From positions 5,882,501-5,946,500 of the forward strand of contig CM074760.1 of the NCBI GenBank assembly GCA_037355855.1: a stretch of DNA of 64,000 bases. The letters run 5' to 3'. The translations under genes were made by a program, and so were the position numbers. This document shows, piece by piece, positions 10,234-22,326 of the stretch. The stretch's first letter is position 1, and the number at the start of each line of letters is the position of its first letter. Source of the stretch: Pseudo-nitzschia pungens. Its lineage: Eukaryota > Bacillariophyta > Bacillariophyceae > Bacillariales > Bacillariaceae. The notes beneath the pieces were generated by a model. That model saw only the letters and a program-made list of their open reading frames with translations. It was not told where the DNA came from and did no database searches.

Positions 10234-11658
10234 TTACTGTCGGGACTTTTTGAGAGCTTTTCGTGCGTGTTTGAAAAAGTCTTCGCAAGCCATGATTCCC
10301 ACGCGCGCTTTGAGGAATGGAGGAAGGATACTAGCATCCACTTGAGAAATACTGATCAAGTGTGATAAGTCTGGGCGTCCGGGTACTGACCGCATAATAT
10401 TGATCCCGATGATTACTTCATTGTTGCCGCCTTGGCAAAGCTTTCCGGAATCGATCGGGTGGTCTCCAGCTTCCCCGCAACTCAGTGAGCGACTAAATAT
10501 GACGTAACCATCTTCGGGGGTATCGCCTAGCATTTTAGCACACATTAATGCACTAAGGCGGACACTCATTTTCGTCATCGGTATGTTTGTCTCGCTTTCG
10601 ATAATTTTTGCACCGAAGAAGCCATTTGCTTTTATTGCTTCGTCGTCAACGACTGAAAATTTGTCCTCGCGTTTTGCACAATGCTTGTTGTATTCGCTGG
10701 TTCTTTTGCTGTCCCACAGTAAATTCAACACTTCCAGGGGAGTTCCTGTCACTATTCCCCGGGACATGAAAAAAGGATTATCGCTTCCGTAATATTTCTT
10801 TCCGAGGTACTTTCCAGACCAGGTGAGAACGCGACTGCAGAGCACGTCGTAAAATTCGGTTTGTGCAAGGTCGCTTAGTCGCTTGTAATCCTTCTTCGTC
10901 TGTCCAACCGCCTTCCAGTCTACTTCAGATGGTCCAGCTCTTTCTCTGTTTGTCAGTGGCAACATGTCCAATATAGCATCATTCGAAGCTGCAATGTCCA
11001 TGGCACGCTCGGCAAGTTGCGTTAGGGCATCCGTTACAAGTCGTTCGGTGGAGAAATCTTTGTGCAAATCCACACAAACGGCCTTCGTTTCTGGTTCGGT
11101 AGAAGAACTCGGTGGGACTTTCACGCAAATGTCCTCTACCCGAAGAAGAAGGACAGAAAACTTTTTGTTCGCATTTTGCATTAACAATGAGTCTGATTCA
11201 ATCGAATAAATTGCCTCCGACCCCGCACCTCTATTACTGTAATAATTTCTTCGACTTGACACGGCACTTCGACTGGCATCCTTCGGCAAATCCAACCGTA
11301 AACGATTGAGCAAATCATCTCGATTGCTTGAACTCGATTGAATTGTTGTCGAGGTGGGTGCGTTTTCACCCCTTTCGGTCCCGGCAACGTTACCATTGGT
11401 CGATGTGATCAAAGGATTTCTGGGCGTTTTGAACTGTTGGCTGACAACGAGTGGCACAAAGTTGTCACAAAAAAAGTGCAAGACGTTGCTGCCTTTGTTG
11501 AAAACGAGATCGGTAGCAGTAGCGGTCGCGTGAAGGGGAAGTGTTACCGGGAGCAAAGCTGTGTGCACCATTATGCTACCCACGTTCCGAGCTAAATCGA
11601 TCGACGATTGCGCAGCGGATGCGGCGAGTACGTTGCTCGAATTCAAAAACGAATCCAT
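10234..11658 (-). CDS. START-like lipid-binding domain protein
   Basis: 474 aa from the first ATG at 11658; the frame extends further upstream only with a TTG. The first ~100 residues include a hydrophobic stretch (VHTALLPVTLPLHATATA) that could associate with membrane. The region from about residue 255 to the end has the feel of a START (StAR-related) domain: WSGKYLGKKYYGSDN, GTPLEVLNLLWDSKRTSEYN, and the final helix ILPPFLKARVGIMAC followed by a basic tail ending KKSRQ. A role in lipid transfer or sensing is inference from fold resemblance. The gene is convergent with the TOP6B-like gene, with 223 bp between stops. Confidence 0.6.
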   Translation of the reverse strand: MDSFLNSSNVLAASAAQSSIDLARNVGSIMVHTALLPVTLPLHATATATDLVFNKGSNVLHFFCDNFVPLVVSQQFKTPRNPLITSTNGNVAGTERGENAPTSTTIQSSSSNRDDLLNRLRLDLPKDASRSAVSSRRNYYSNRGAGSEAIYSIESDSLLMQNANKKFSVLLLRVEDICVKVPPSSSTEPETKAVCVDLHKDFSTERLVTDALTQLAERAMDIAASNDAILDMLPLTNRERAGPSEVDWKAVGQTKKDYKRLSDLAQTEFYDVLCSRVLTWSGKYLGKKYYGSDNPFFMSRGIVTGTPLEVLNLLWDSKRTSEYNKHCAKREDKFSVVDDEAIKANGFFGAKIIESETNIPMTKMSVRLSALMCAKMLGDTPEDGYVIFSRSLSCGEAGDHPIDSGKLCQGGNNEVIIGINIMRSVPGRPDLSHLISISQVDASILPPFLKARVGIMACEDFFKHARKALKKSRQ

Positions 11659-11852
11659 TTCTTTCGATTTGGCCAGACACGACAACGAATTGACTGGAGA
11701 ACGTTCAAAGAGCAAAAACAAGGAAGAGAAAAAGAAATCTTAGATGTGAAAAATTGATTTCTTGATCGTTGAATCTTTCGTTTCATGCGAAGCAATACGT
11801 ACGCCATGTTCCGAGAGACTCGGACAACGTGAAATCTGTCAATCTGGAACTT

Positions 11853-12248
11853 TTAGCGGACAAGGGACGCCATTCGCGACGGAGACAAGCCCGGGATCGT
11901 GTCAGACGCTTGGCCTTCCCCATTCTGTTTTCTTCTCGATCCATTTCGATTATCGTCCGACAAGTCATCGTCTTGGAAGATATCCGTGAGTTCCGAAACT
12001 TCCGAACGACATTCCGAATCTTTCTCGTCCAATGGATTTAGGCTGGTCGGTTCGGTTGCGTATCTCGAAAACCGTCTCAGCGCTTGCCGTGGATTTTGTC
12101 GTCTCAGCCTCTTTACGAGATTGGCCACTCGAGCCCTTCTTGGTGGTCGTCTCGTGTTGTTTTCTGTTTCAATTGTCTCGGTCATTGTGGTGGAAACATG
12201 GGTTGAGGTTTTCTCTGCTGGCGGACCGTTGATGGATTGTTCCGTCAT
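11853..12248 (-). CDS. small basic/acidic hypothetical protein
   Basis: 131 aa with an ATG start. A polar N-terminus is followed by an Arg-rich block (RRPPRRARVANLVKRLRR), then an acidic segment (SEVSELTDIFQDDDLSDD). I recognise no family. The composition is hydrophilic and charge-patterned, more protein-like than the hydrophobic opposite-strand frame. It lies just upstream of the START-like gene on the same strand. TTAAGGTTAC, one of the recurring promoter-side words, lies about 180 bp upstream of its ATG. Confidence 0.45.
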   Translation of the reverse strand: MTEQSINGPPAEKTSTHVSTTMTETIETENNTRRPPRRARVANLVKRLRRQNPRQALRRFSRYATEPTSLNPLDEKDSECRSEVSELTDIFQDDDLSDDNRNGSRRKQNGEGQASDTIPGLSPSRMASLVR

Positions 12249-12906
12249 GATTGGTGTCGCGCGTTCTCTCTAATGGACAGAGGATTCTTCATTTGTTGGA
12301 TTTTTTTTGTTTTCCACCTCCGAACGCTTTTCATTCGTTCTACACAAGAAACCTTTTGACTCTTCATCACTTGTTGGCTTTTTTACAGAACCCATTCCAC
12401 TTGAACGCGATACCACGTGCTACGTTAAGGTTACTCGTGAGTTCCGCGTACCATGCAAGCTACTCGCTCGATCTTGCCAACAACATTTTTTGCACAAATT
12501 TATGGTTTTATTGGCTCATTTCATTTAGGCCCTTTCGCGCCACGGTATCCCTCATGGCGCGTCATTGAGGTTCTGGACACTTTTCTGACGAAAATCACAG
12601 AAAAGGTGAGGGCGGACAATGCGAAACAAGAACGTGTGATGTACAGTACGTCCTGTACTAGTTAGAAAGAAGAGCAAAAATGCAATGACAGCAGAAATCA
12701 TCATGATGTGTGACTGCTTTTGGTGTCTATTCCATCTCTCCATCGCAAATGAATACTTCGTACAAGTGTATTTTTCAAGTTCATCAAAAGAGGGCGGACA
12801 AGGACGCCTAGCATCACAATTGGATTTTGATGGAGTTATATTGGAGTTTGTGCGACCCCAGATATTGTCAAGTATCTAGATTGTTCTGAATGATTTACTT
12901 TGACCT
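12249..12906. other. intergenic spacer without a supported gene
   Basis: 658 bp between the small hypothetical (start at 12248) and the CPSF73 stop at 12907. It contains TTAAGGTTAC at 12425-12434 and T-rich tracts. Six-frame reading gives only short unconvincing frames. Confidence 0.35.
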
Positions 12907-15375
12907 CTAGTGGAGGGGAGCCGTGGCTTTGGTTAAATTTCTTAGACATTCGTGCACATTCGACGCCAATGTTTTGTCCAAGCACTCGACTCGAATCTCG
13001 GCAATTCCACCCGATCGATCGGGGAAGGAAACATTGACGGAACACGTGAGTGACTCGGCGTCTTCCGCGAGCCCCGACTCGAGTCCGGTATCCGTCGTGA
13101 TTTCGTAGGATGCGGAGTTCCCTTCGTACACTGTTTCCACCTTTCCGAACTGATTGGTCAGTGTGTCGTTGATGAGCCGCAGCGTTGATTCGGTCGAATT
13201 TGCATCGCCGCGCCGAGCTTTCTTTGCCAGCGACCCGTTCCCATCGTTGCCGCCATCTTTCGGTCCGTGTCGACAGGGCTTGCTGCTCAAGCGAATGGAG
13301 GCAGCGCTGGTTTGAGATTGCATGATCAATGCGATCAATGCGTCGGCGACGACATCTCCGGCCGGGCTGGCCTCCCATTCAATGATTGCCACTCGCTCTG
13401 TTCTCCCTACGCTAACGCTGACCTGTGCACGCCGGAAAATCAAATTTGTGAGCACGCACCGCACGGATCAAAACATCATTGGTGAGGAACGATAATAGTT
13501 ACAAAAAGTCGGCACACAAATCCTTTTCAAGCTCGTACCTTGTCTTGGTGAAAGCTAAACTTATAGCATGTCTTTGGACCATCTTTGCCTTCTTCAACGA
13601 TTTCTTGTTCGATGACTCCGGCAAACATTTCGGTCAGGAACAAACGAAGCGTTTCGATCGATCCCGCGAACGGGACGTGAAGCTTGGAAGATATCGATCC
13701 CACCCTTAGGGGGGTGTACGTAGCCAGGTCTTCCGGTTTTACGATTTTGCTTGTGAAATTGTGCGTCACGAGCACCCCCCGAACCTCTTCACCCTCCTCT
13801 GGTTCCGCCCCCCTAACCGCTAATGATCCCATTACTTTAGCAGAACGCCGCCTCGCAAACTTGAGTGAAACGGTCTGGAGGTTTGGTGGCATGGTAATCG
13901 TCGGTCTCTTGTTCTGAACAGTATTCACCGTGCCGTGATTGGTAGGAATGAAAATGCGTCGTCAGGTGGTTGTCAGCAATGGTGCAAGCGACGGAACGAA
14001 CAGAACCGCAAAAAACACGACACTTTCTCACAGAAAACACGCACATGCAATACTACTTACTTCTGGTAATTTTCTGTATTGGAGCAATAGGGCGCTCTTG
14101 AGGCGGCCCATTTCGTCTTTCTGGCCGTGGACCAGTATGATGTGTTTCGGATCGACCCGCGTGATGAACCCCCGATTCTGCACGAAATCTACGTGCGCCG
14201 CGAAACTAACGTAATCCACGAGACAATTCAGCGGTTGGCGCCGTCCCTCCAGGGTCACCACTTCCTGGGGTTGATTCAGGATTTCTTTCGCCAGCGTGTG
14301 TTCCACCGCGTATCCAGCGATCAGGACACCGTTCTTGGGATCCGATGCCCACCGGTCGAAGAGCTGCCGAGAGACCCCGCTCTGGAGCATACCGGGCGAG
14401 GCAAAGACTACGGAGGGACCCGAATCATTGAAGTTGTTCACGTCGATGGATTTGAGGTTTTGGATGTGCTGAAAATTGAAGGGATTGCTCACGTCCATTT
14501 GCGACCGTATCCTGCTGTTCATCATGTTGGCGTAGGTCTGGAACACCCGGAGCGCCCTGCTGGCCAGCTTGCTGGCGTACCAAACGGGAATGTTCTGGAG
14601 GTGTGGATTTGCCTGCCAGTACTCGTCGATGATCAGCAAGAGTTCCTGGGCTCTCCCGAGCGCAAAGACCGGGATCAGGCAGCGTCCCCCGCGCGTGACG
14701 ATGCGATCCACCGTCCCCGTGAACCTCGCTTCTCGTTCCGCCCGACTCGCGTGGACCTGCACCCCAAAGGTGCTCTCGCAGATGAGAACGTCCGGCTTTT
14801 TTTCGGGCAGCTCGGCGGCCATCAGGTGGCGATCGTCTTCCATGCTGTAGTCCCCCGTATAGAGCAGGGTGCGCCCCCCGATCTCCATGAAATACATGCA
14901 GGCACCGAGAACGTGACCGGCGTTCAGGGCGTGAAAGCTCAGGCCTCCAACGGTGACGGTTGTGTGATAATCGATCAGTTCTATCTTGTCCATGCAGGAC
15001 GCCAATTCCGCTTCCGTCCACAGGACGTCTTCTTCTTTGGCGTTTCTCATCTGGAGGAGTCGGACGTAATCGCCGAGGAGCAGCCGGGTGACGGCCTTGG
15101 TGGGATGCGTCATGAAAATTCGTCCCTTGAACGATGTTCGTTCGGTGAGGTACGGGGAGAGATGCTACGTGATCCAGGTGGAAGTGCGTGACCAACAGGA
15201 CATCGACCTGGTCTGGTTCTACCTGATCCAGAAAGGGAAGGCCATTGATTCCGTCGTATCCTGGATGAATCCCAATGTCCAGCATGATTGTCATGTCTCG
15301 AAACTGCAGCAGATGGCAGGATCGTCCCACTTCTTGGCCGGACCCCAGCGGGGTGATTCGCATCACGTCCTCCAT
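12907..15375 (-). CDS. CPSF3: CPSF73 (CPSF3/Ysh1) pre-mRNA 3'-end endonuclease, with a frameshift
   Basis: Coding segments in gene order are 15375-14061, 13913-13539 and 13422-12907; both introns are phase 0. This is the metallo-beta-lactamase/beta-CASP nuclease that cuts pre-mRNA before polyadenylation. The start MEDVMRITPLGSGQEVGRSC and the metal motif HFHLDH match the family. In the next frame come FKGRIFMTHPTKA, YHTTVTV, GHVLGACMYFMEIGG, LLYTGDYSMEDDRHLMAAE, CLIPVFALGRAQELLLI, VVFASPGMLQSGVS and SFAAHVDF. The C-terminal domain ends TAPLH, like animal CPSF73. Coding continuity breaks at the four-C run at 15154-15157: dropping one C restores LPYLTERTSFKGR. About 734 aa would result. The base is either a sequence error or a real lesion. 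Confidence 0.93.
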
Positions 15376-16064
15376 TTTGATTCGGTCTCTATCGCGGTTT
15401 GGATCCGAAAACCAGGCTCTCTATCTTTTTTGGATTGTGTGTCGCGACGTGGATACAGCTGAAAGTGATGGATTGTTGACAGTTGACACAAATGAGTGGC
15501 CGTATTGGGTAACCTTACTTGTAATTGCCGGGGTTTCGAGCGAGATCGATCATTGATTCGAAGATGGAAGATGATACGGTGGAGATCAGCAAAACCGATT
15601 TACCGCTAAATTTCACATTATTTTTTATTTTGATTTGGGGGGAGTTTGATTGAGAGGAACACGAAATAGATGGGGTTTGGTCTGTACGTTCGGTTCTGTT
15701 CCGAAACATGGACCGCGAATGAATCAATCATCGAAGCGGCATTCTCATCAATTCGGGATCAAAATCAAAAGTCATATCAGCATACTTTACATAGATACGA
15801 TACGAATGCATTGCTTCCAGTTCTTCGCTGTCGTGTTGTTTGTTTGTTCGGTTCGTTCCGCAACGAATAAGGTTACGGTAATTAGGACCGATGATCAATA
15901 ATGATTCGACTCGTGACACTTTTGCGACAACAAGAACGATTGTCCGAACATCGAACATCCAAAGTTCTTACTGTTACTACGCACGTACATATGTTTTTTT
16001 GTTTACGCATGCCATCAGATAGCAAGCAATGAAAACCAATTACTCGCAGGAAAGATAGAGAAGG
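15376..16064. promoter_or_regulatory. divergent promoter spacer with two recurring words
   Basis: This 689-bp spacer lies between the starts of CPSF73 (-) and the PqiA-like gene (+). GGTAACCTTAC is at 15508-15518 and ATAAGGTTAC at 15867-15876, one toward each gene. No convincing coding frame. Confidence 0.4.
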
Positions 16065-18052
16065 ATGGCTAAGACAAGCGCGACGTCGTCATTGATGGCC
16101 GAGGCCGATGGAAACGAAGTCCCGAACCTGGGAGGAGGATGCACGCACCTGGAATCGTCGGACGGCGAACACCAATCGTTTCTCGAGCGATTGATCGAGC
16201 AATCCACTTCCGAACAACGGGGAGACGCCCTCGCCGGTCCGGCAGCGTGGGACACCGGCCACGGCACCGTCGATTGGAATCGCGTCCCCGAGAAACGACC
16301 ATTCGAACCATTGCCAAAGCAACGAGACCCGCCGGCGCCGGCGTCCGCCGTGGCACCGAACGCGTCGCTGGTGACCCTTGCGGCCTGTACGTGTTGGCTC
16401 TTGCAAGCGGGACTGGTCTGGTCTTCGTTTTTGTCGTCCTCCTGGTTGGACACCCGGTTGTTCCTCGATGTTTCGCTGCCATCGCTGCACATCCAAACGG
16501 ATCGGGGCCAGCTCTTGCACTCGACAACGCCTGGATCGTTGGTGGGAGATTTGGTCGGTGCCGATCAACCCTGGGCAGGTGCGTAGGGAATCTCGGATGG
16601 CATGGCATGTGTGGCATGACATGACATGACATGACATGACATGACATAGCGTGTGTTGGTTGTACTCATCACCCATGATGGATTGTGAGTGGTGAGTTGC
16701 CATGGCTCGAGACATTAGAATGGTGCTGACCGTTGACATTTGTTTTCCTGCAACAAAATGTTTTCCACAGCAATTGCTTTGATATTGACATCGCTGGTGC
16801 TGCCGTGTCTCTGTATAATCTGCGGGGCCGCCTGGACCGTGGAAGACCGAAAGGAACAAAAGAAACGAATGCAAGCGGAAGCAGGTTGATGCTGCTAACG
16901 GCGGCAATGCGAGCAGAATGCGAAGGCGCTTGCAACGCAACAACCATCGATGTTGTTCTTGGCTTTCTCCGCGAGTTATCATGGAATATATTGCAAGAAT
17001 AGGAATTTCGATCGTGTTCGTCGTTTGCACATTGGTAGTCGGAACCTCTCCCCTTGTGATAGAATACGAGGATTCCGGGTTCATCGTCGCGAACCAAATC
17101 AAGGGAGGAATGGCCGCGTATGCGTTGGGGTTGAACTGCGGTCTTTTCGTCTTGGTACTTCTGCGTTTGGGGAAAACCAATGTACACGGAATCTGTGAGC
17201 CTTCCGTATGAAGCATGCTACGAAGGAAACCTACGGAGGAGTCGGGATTTCGAGTGCTCCTGGGAGGTTCACTCGAACGAATTGTTTACGGGTTTGGGAT
17301 CGAGAGCTCGAAACACACAACAACATACCACAAGCCACAACGAACTGGACGAAATGGAAGCGCCGCTCCTGCAAAATGAATGGTGGAATAATAGTCCTAC
17401 TTCAACGGGTAGTCGGGCCGAAAGAATGTCGGTCCAGACCAAACGTATACCGTTATGGAAACGGGTCGTGCTGTACGAGTTAGCGTTGTTTTCCACACTG
17501 CTGTGGTTGCCGGCTCTTTTTTTGCCACTCTTTCGATTGGAATACGGAGGCATTGCTTCGGATTTCATGCCGGAAGTTTCTTTGTCCTTTCGACTCAAAG
17601 ATATTCCAGCGGAGATTTGGGAACGGGGAACGTCGACCGGAACATCGCGATTGATGCTTTGGATGATCGAGCACAATTTCGTGCTGCTCGTCCTTGTTTG
17701 CCCCGTTCTAGCGAACATGGCGGCCATTGGTTCCTGGGTATGCGATGCTCCGTTCCGAACGTGTTGCAAAAATATCCTTTGGATGATGCAACCGTGCCTC
17801 GGCACCATCGTCTTTGGTGTTGCGGTGCTGGCATCCCTTCCGGCATTCGAAACGGTCCCGGAAGTTGCCATCCGGAAGTTTGCTGCCGACATCTGCGACA
17901 AGTTTGAACTGGTCACATCGGACACTTGTTTCTCAATAAATGCGGAACCATCTCTGGGCTTGTGGTTTCTATTGGGACAAGCGCTCGCGTTGGAACTGTT
18001 TGTGCTCGCAACGCTGTCTTGGGATACAGTAAGCACTCAAAGCCAGCAATAA
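16065..18052 (+). CDS. PqiA-like multi-pass membrane protein, two repeats
   Basis: Proposed exons are 16065-16578, 16771-16884, 16976-17194 and 17307-18052, giving about 530 aa; 17361 is an alternative last acceptor. The protein has two similar halves. Each has a TM followed by an extended polar strand, then a second TM, a linker, a third TM and a terminal TM. Half two shows LALFSTLLWLPALFLPLF, LRLKDIPAEIW-type spacing, FVLLVLVCPVLANMAAI, LGTIVFGVAVLASLP and LWFLLGQALALELFVLATL. This topology fits the bacterial PqiA (paraquat-inducible protein A) family. The zinc-ribbon cysteines of bacterial PqiA are not obvious. The donor at 16885 (GTTGAT) is weak, but the splice keeps frame exactly. A transport or envelope role is known only from bacteria. 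Confidence 0.55.
16614..16646 (+). repeat. (ATGAC)n pentanucleotide microsatellite in an intron
   Basis: Six or more ATGAC units lie inside intron 1 of the PqiA-like gene (16579-16770). They have no coding role. Confidence 0.85.
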
Positions 18053-18381
18053 ATCCGACTCTATTTGAAAATAGCATAGACTTTGAACAGATCTGAACTG
18101 TGCGTGAGTCAAATAATCATCCTAACACGCTCCAAATCGACAATGAGTTTTCAAGTTAGTCGTTATCGCTGTGAAAGTACCGAATTCAACATACCTGGGT
18201 TTCGCGCAAGCACTTTTTCGCACGACGGCAGGTCGCCATGGCCAGGCGTAATAATAAGCTATTCATCAATTACTTAAAATGACGCGTAATGTGCTACACG
18301 TAATGAAATGATTTTGAATAGATGTAAAAATATTCCTATTTTATTTTCTTAAACTTCAAAGCTTTTTCCGTTCACATTGTT
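18053..18381. other. convergent 3' spacer
   Basis: 329 bp between the stop codons of the PqiA-like gene and the helicase. AT-rich, with no coding frame and none of the GGTAACCTTAC words. Confidence 0.4.
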
Positions 18382-21300
18382 TTAAACCTCAGTCAAATCG
18401 TCTTGATCAGTGAGTTGCTGCATCATGTCCGCCACACTATACTTGATGTTGGAGAACATACGTCTGAACATGACTTCGAGCTCGGCGTATTTGCCGTGTG
18501 GTTGCTGGATATTATTGTGAGCAATCTGGCAAATCTGGCCAAGCCTGACGATACGATTCTTCAATTCATTACGACGCTCGGAATTCTGCGAGTCAAGGAA
18601 TCCCTTTTGTTTTGAAACAAGCATTTCATAAACACCCTTATCAAGTGGTGGCCCTGTAGAACCATCTTCAGCAGATGGAGGAAATACAAGGTTAAGCTTG
18701 GCCTTTTCTTCGTCAGGGACATCAAGACCATCGATAATGGCTTTCTGTTTGCGAAGCGTATCTTCAGTCTCGAGCCACATGTCCTTGGCGTCTTCGTTGA
18801 GTTTCCCGTCTTCGGATTCCTCGATACGCAAAAGCTGTTGCAAGCTCTCCGAACCTTCTGCAGGTGGGTAACGATCTACGACATGGATTAATATCGACAA
18901 AAACTCGTTTTGTGTGGAATCACTTTCTTTGTATTGCTTGCTCTTCTGGTACACAAAGCGGAGGTACATCTGCTCTAAGACAGCACAGAGATTGACGGCA
19001 ATTGGCAAATATTCATGCATCTCACAAACCATAGTAAGAACATTGTGATCCATAGCGAGAGTTCCATCATCGTGAGTGTAACCCAATCCGGTGACAACCT
19101 TTTCGGAGATGGACAAGTATTCTTTCGAACTATCCCCGTTGCAGAAATCTTCCAAACTGGGACTTGCCATCCACTTCACTTGGTCCTCAGTGACAGTTGG
19201 GAAACAATTCTGTGATCGTTGAATCTTGCGAATAGCAAAGGCAAATGCAGAATTCTCGTCTTCGTCATCGAACAAGAACTTCTTCGTGTCACCAGGATCA
19301 TTGGCAGCAGCAATAGATCCCACGAGTGAGAGCAATGGATATCTTGGTTCCTTTCCAGTCACCTGAGAAATTTGACCAAGCATCAAATTCTCGATGTAAG
19401 GCCAATCCATACCGAGGTAAATGACGTTACCTTGGACGTCCATACCACGACGTCCTGCACGACCTTGCATCTGTTGGGCAATGAGAGGAGTAAGGTCATC
19501 GCCCATATCACCGCAAAAGATGCAGGAACGGAAAGGCATGTTTACACCATACGCCAAAGCCGAATCGGAAAAGACAACCGCAAGACGACCCTGTGAAGCG
19601 AGCATTTGGACCTGTCTACGGTAGCATGAAAATCCAACCTCGTTCGTGTAGATAGCGATACCACGACGCAACCCACGAATAAGTGCGTGGTTGATATCAA
19701 CCTTTTCACCAGACTTCTTCATGTCGCTGATGATGTTCTCGACCTCACTGAAATTCAAGCGCTTTCCAGCAGGAGAAAGAACATACTTCTCATGAGGGCG
19801 TGTTGTGTCCTCATTGACAAGCGAATCATCAACAAAGCCAGCCTGCGCATCAGCCTCGGCCTCGGCGGCATTCTCTCTGTTGGCCTTGCCCTCGGCTACC
19901 TTTCTCATTTGTGCCTTTTCGCGGGCTACTCGAATGAGATCTTTGCGGTAGTTAGGGAATTCGGTGACTTGATCACTCTCAAGACGAGCAAGAACCTTCT
20001 TGAACATGTCGAATGCTCCGTAAGTGTTCAGTTGGAATGCAACGGCAGGCAACAAGTCACCGGCCTTGAGCTGCTGAACAACATCATACAAATCGTCGCT
20101 GACGTCTTTCTTCGGCTTCAAAGGTGGAGGTTCCTGTGCAACTCGGAGCTTCTCGTACAACTCGGGATGCGAACTGCTGAGGTCGGCAAGGCGAGCTTTC
20201 AATCTAGTCTCGTACTCCTTCGTTTGGTTCAAAGTGATGCGTTTGTTTTCATCAACATGTTGGTTAAAGAAGTTGTCAGGATTGTCCAATTCTTCCAAGG
20301 CTGTACCAGGGAACATCGATTTCAATCGTTTCCACAAAGTCATCATATCATGAGGAGTCATAGCAAGGGAGGAAATGAGTTCTGGTTGATTCTTCAATCG
20401 GTCCGAAGTCATCGCCGCTACGGGATGGAGCTTTGTCAATTTCGCTTCCGTCTTGCCATCTTTTCCTTCTTTTTCGGTCACAACGTATCGTTGTAAGTTG
20501 ATAAATCTTGCAGAATGCTCTTTCAACACAACATTTGGGGGAGTTTCTGGTGCGTCGATGAGAGTTGCGTCCATGTGCTCCTTCTGTACACTAGCAAACC
20601 AGTCCTTCAACTGAACAGCATTTCCAATGGTAGCACTGAGTGCCAACATCGGGCAGTTGACCGCCTTGATGATTCTCTGGAGAGCGTCTCCCTCGGGTCC
20701 GTTCAGGGTGTGCACCTCGTCAAGGACGAGGTAGTCGAACTGGCTAAAACCACCGTCGAGGATCATGAACTCACGCTCACCCTTGGTCATTTCATCACCA
20801 GCGATACCGCGAACTTTGCTCAAACTTCGTTCCAAAGCAACGGGAGTTCCGACGTAAACCTGGGCTTCGCCGGAAACTTCCTGGAAGGTAATCTGATCTG
20901 TACACACAGTGACATTTCCCTTGAAGAACTGATAGTACAGAGAGGCTACCTGCCACACCAAAACCTCACTTGGCAGCACGAAGAGGACGGGTCCGTTGGC
21001 GTTCTTACAGGTGTAGGTACTAAGAATAGTTTTTCCGGAGGACGTAGGGGCACACACAACAGCTGATTCTCTGTTGTCGATCGCTTGCAGGATATCAAAC
21101 TGCCATCCTTCCAGCTGCAATTTTCGGTTGTAACGACTGAGTGGGGGGAGACGGTCCGCCATTTCCGTCAACTGGAACGAAATCAGGTTTTCCTTGCCAT
21201 TCATGAGCTTACGAGCGAACTTCAGGGAGTCTCTGTAGGATCCACGGTTGTCACCACCATCTTTGTAGAGCTTCTTCAGAGTCTCTGCTTCTGTGCTTAG

Positions 21301-22326
21301 GACAATCTTGACGGTCTCAGTCTTCTCTTCCTTGTCCTTGCTCTTCTTTTTGTCCTTCTTGTCCTTCTTGGACTTCTTCTCCGATTTCTTTTCTTCTTTC
21401 TTCCCTTCTTTCTTTGCCGCTTTCTCCTTTGCAATCTCGGCATCAGAGGATTTGAAATCGGGCATCTCTTCCAAGGCCCAAAGAATATCTAGTGCCTCGG
21501 CTTCGCTGCTGCCTAGAACTCCTTGTCGGAGATCGCAGACCGCAAGGTGGAGCATCTTGATCATGCGATGAATCTTTCCGCTCGTGGTGTCGCAAGTGGT
21601 ATCCTGGAGGGCCCTGAGAGTTCGAAGATTGGACAACTTTTCCAAATCACGAACGTGGTCCTTCCTCTGTTTCTCGGCAGCGTTGGACTCCTTAATGGTG
21701 TCCGCCGTGGACTTTTTCTTGTCCTTCTTGCCCTTCTTCTTGTCCTTGCTGTTTGCAGCCGCCTTTGCAGCAGCCGCATCCGTATCCTCCTTTTCCGCTG
21801 CAACTCTACGACGTTCCTTTTCTTCTTCCCACTTTTGGGCGGGATCGAAAATGCTTCCGGTAGGGGGTGCCATATCGCGGAGAATCAGAGGAATCGAAGA
21901 CCTCTGACGAATGGTGATGATTTTCTTCTTGGTTTCTCTATCAAATGTCTTTAAGAACGCAGAACAGATAACAGCAAGTTTGTATCAGTATCAAGGCTGG
22001 CGGGTACTTCGGATGTGTTTACTGTTCCCCATGATCGAGACGTGCCAACCACAACACCCAATCCCGGCGGAAGGGATATCGAATGATTCGCAGTCGACAG
22101 CCTCTGCTATCAAAATTCATTCACTTACTTTGTCGAAACCATCTCGGTACATTAATGCACTTTTGTCTACCCAGTAGACATCGAAGGTACGAAGCTTGAA
22201 CAAGAGATCCTTGTCCGCCTCACCAGAGTCGGCCGCCGGAGCGGCGGAGGATGACGGATTCACAGGGGCATTGTTGGCGCTTGCGGCATTGGCGGCGCTT
22301 GCCTGGGGAGCAGGTACGAAAGACAT
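18382..22326 (-). CDS. Ski2-like DExH RNA helicase, DDX60-related
   Basis: Two exons, 22326-22129 and 21948-18382, phase 0, 1254 aa. Exon 1 encodes an Ala/Ser/Asn-rich start and KLRTFDVYWVDKSALMYRDGFDK; exon 2 continues TFDRETKKKIITIRQR. Lys-rich blocks (KKKGKKDKKK and KKSEKKSKKDKKDKKK) precede the helicase core. Core motifs are Q-like YNRKLQLEGWQFD, Walker A APTSSGKT, Ib-like VGTPVALE, DEVH in LVLDEVHTL, LSATIG, and motif VI QMQGRAGRRGMD. The order and DEVH box fit Ski2-like helicases; the closest type I recognise is DDX60. Animal DDX60 has an extra N-terminal helicase-like half and is longer, so this is a shorter form. RNA unwinding or remodelling is likely. The biological substrate is not known. 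Confidence 0.85.

Noticed and set aside
15140..15170. Intron explanation for the CPSF73 frame change
   Set aside because: The conserved protein text continues without a gap on both sides, so no room exists for an intron.
14127..15191. 354-codon plus-strand frame across CPSF73
   Set aside because: Antisense shadow of a strongly conserved gene.
19687..21954. Several plus-strand frames of 70-270 codons over the helicase
   Set aside because: All are antisense to helicase motifs.
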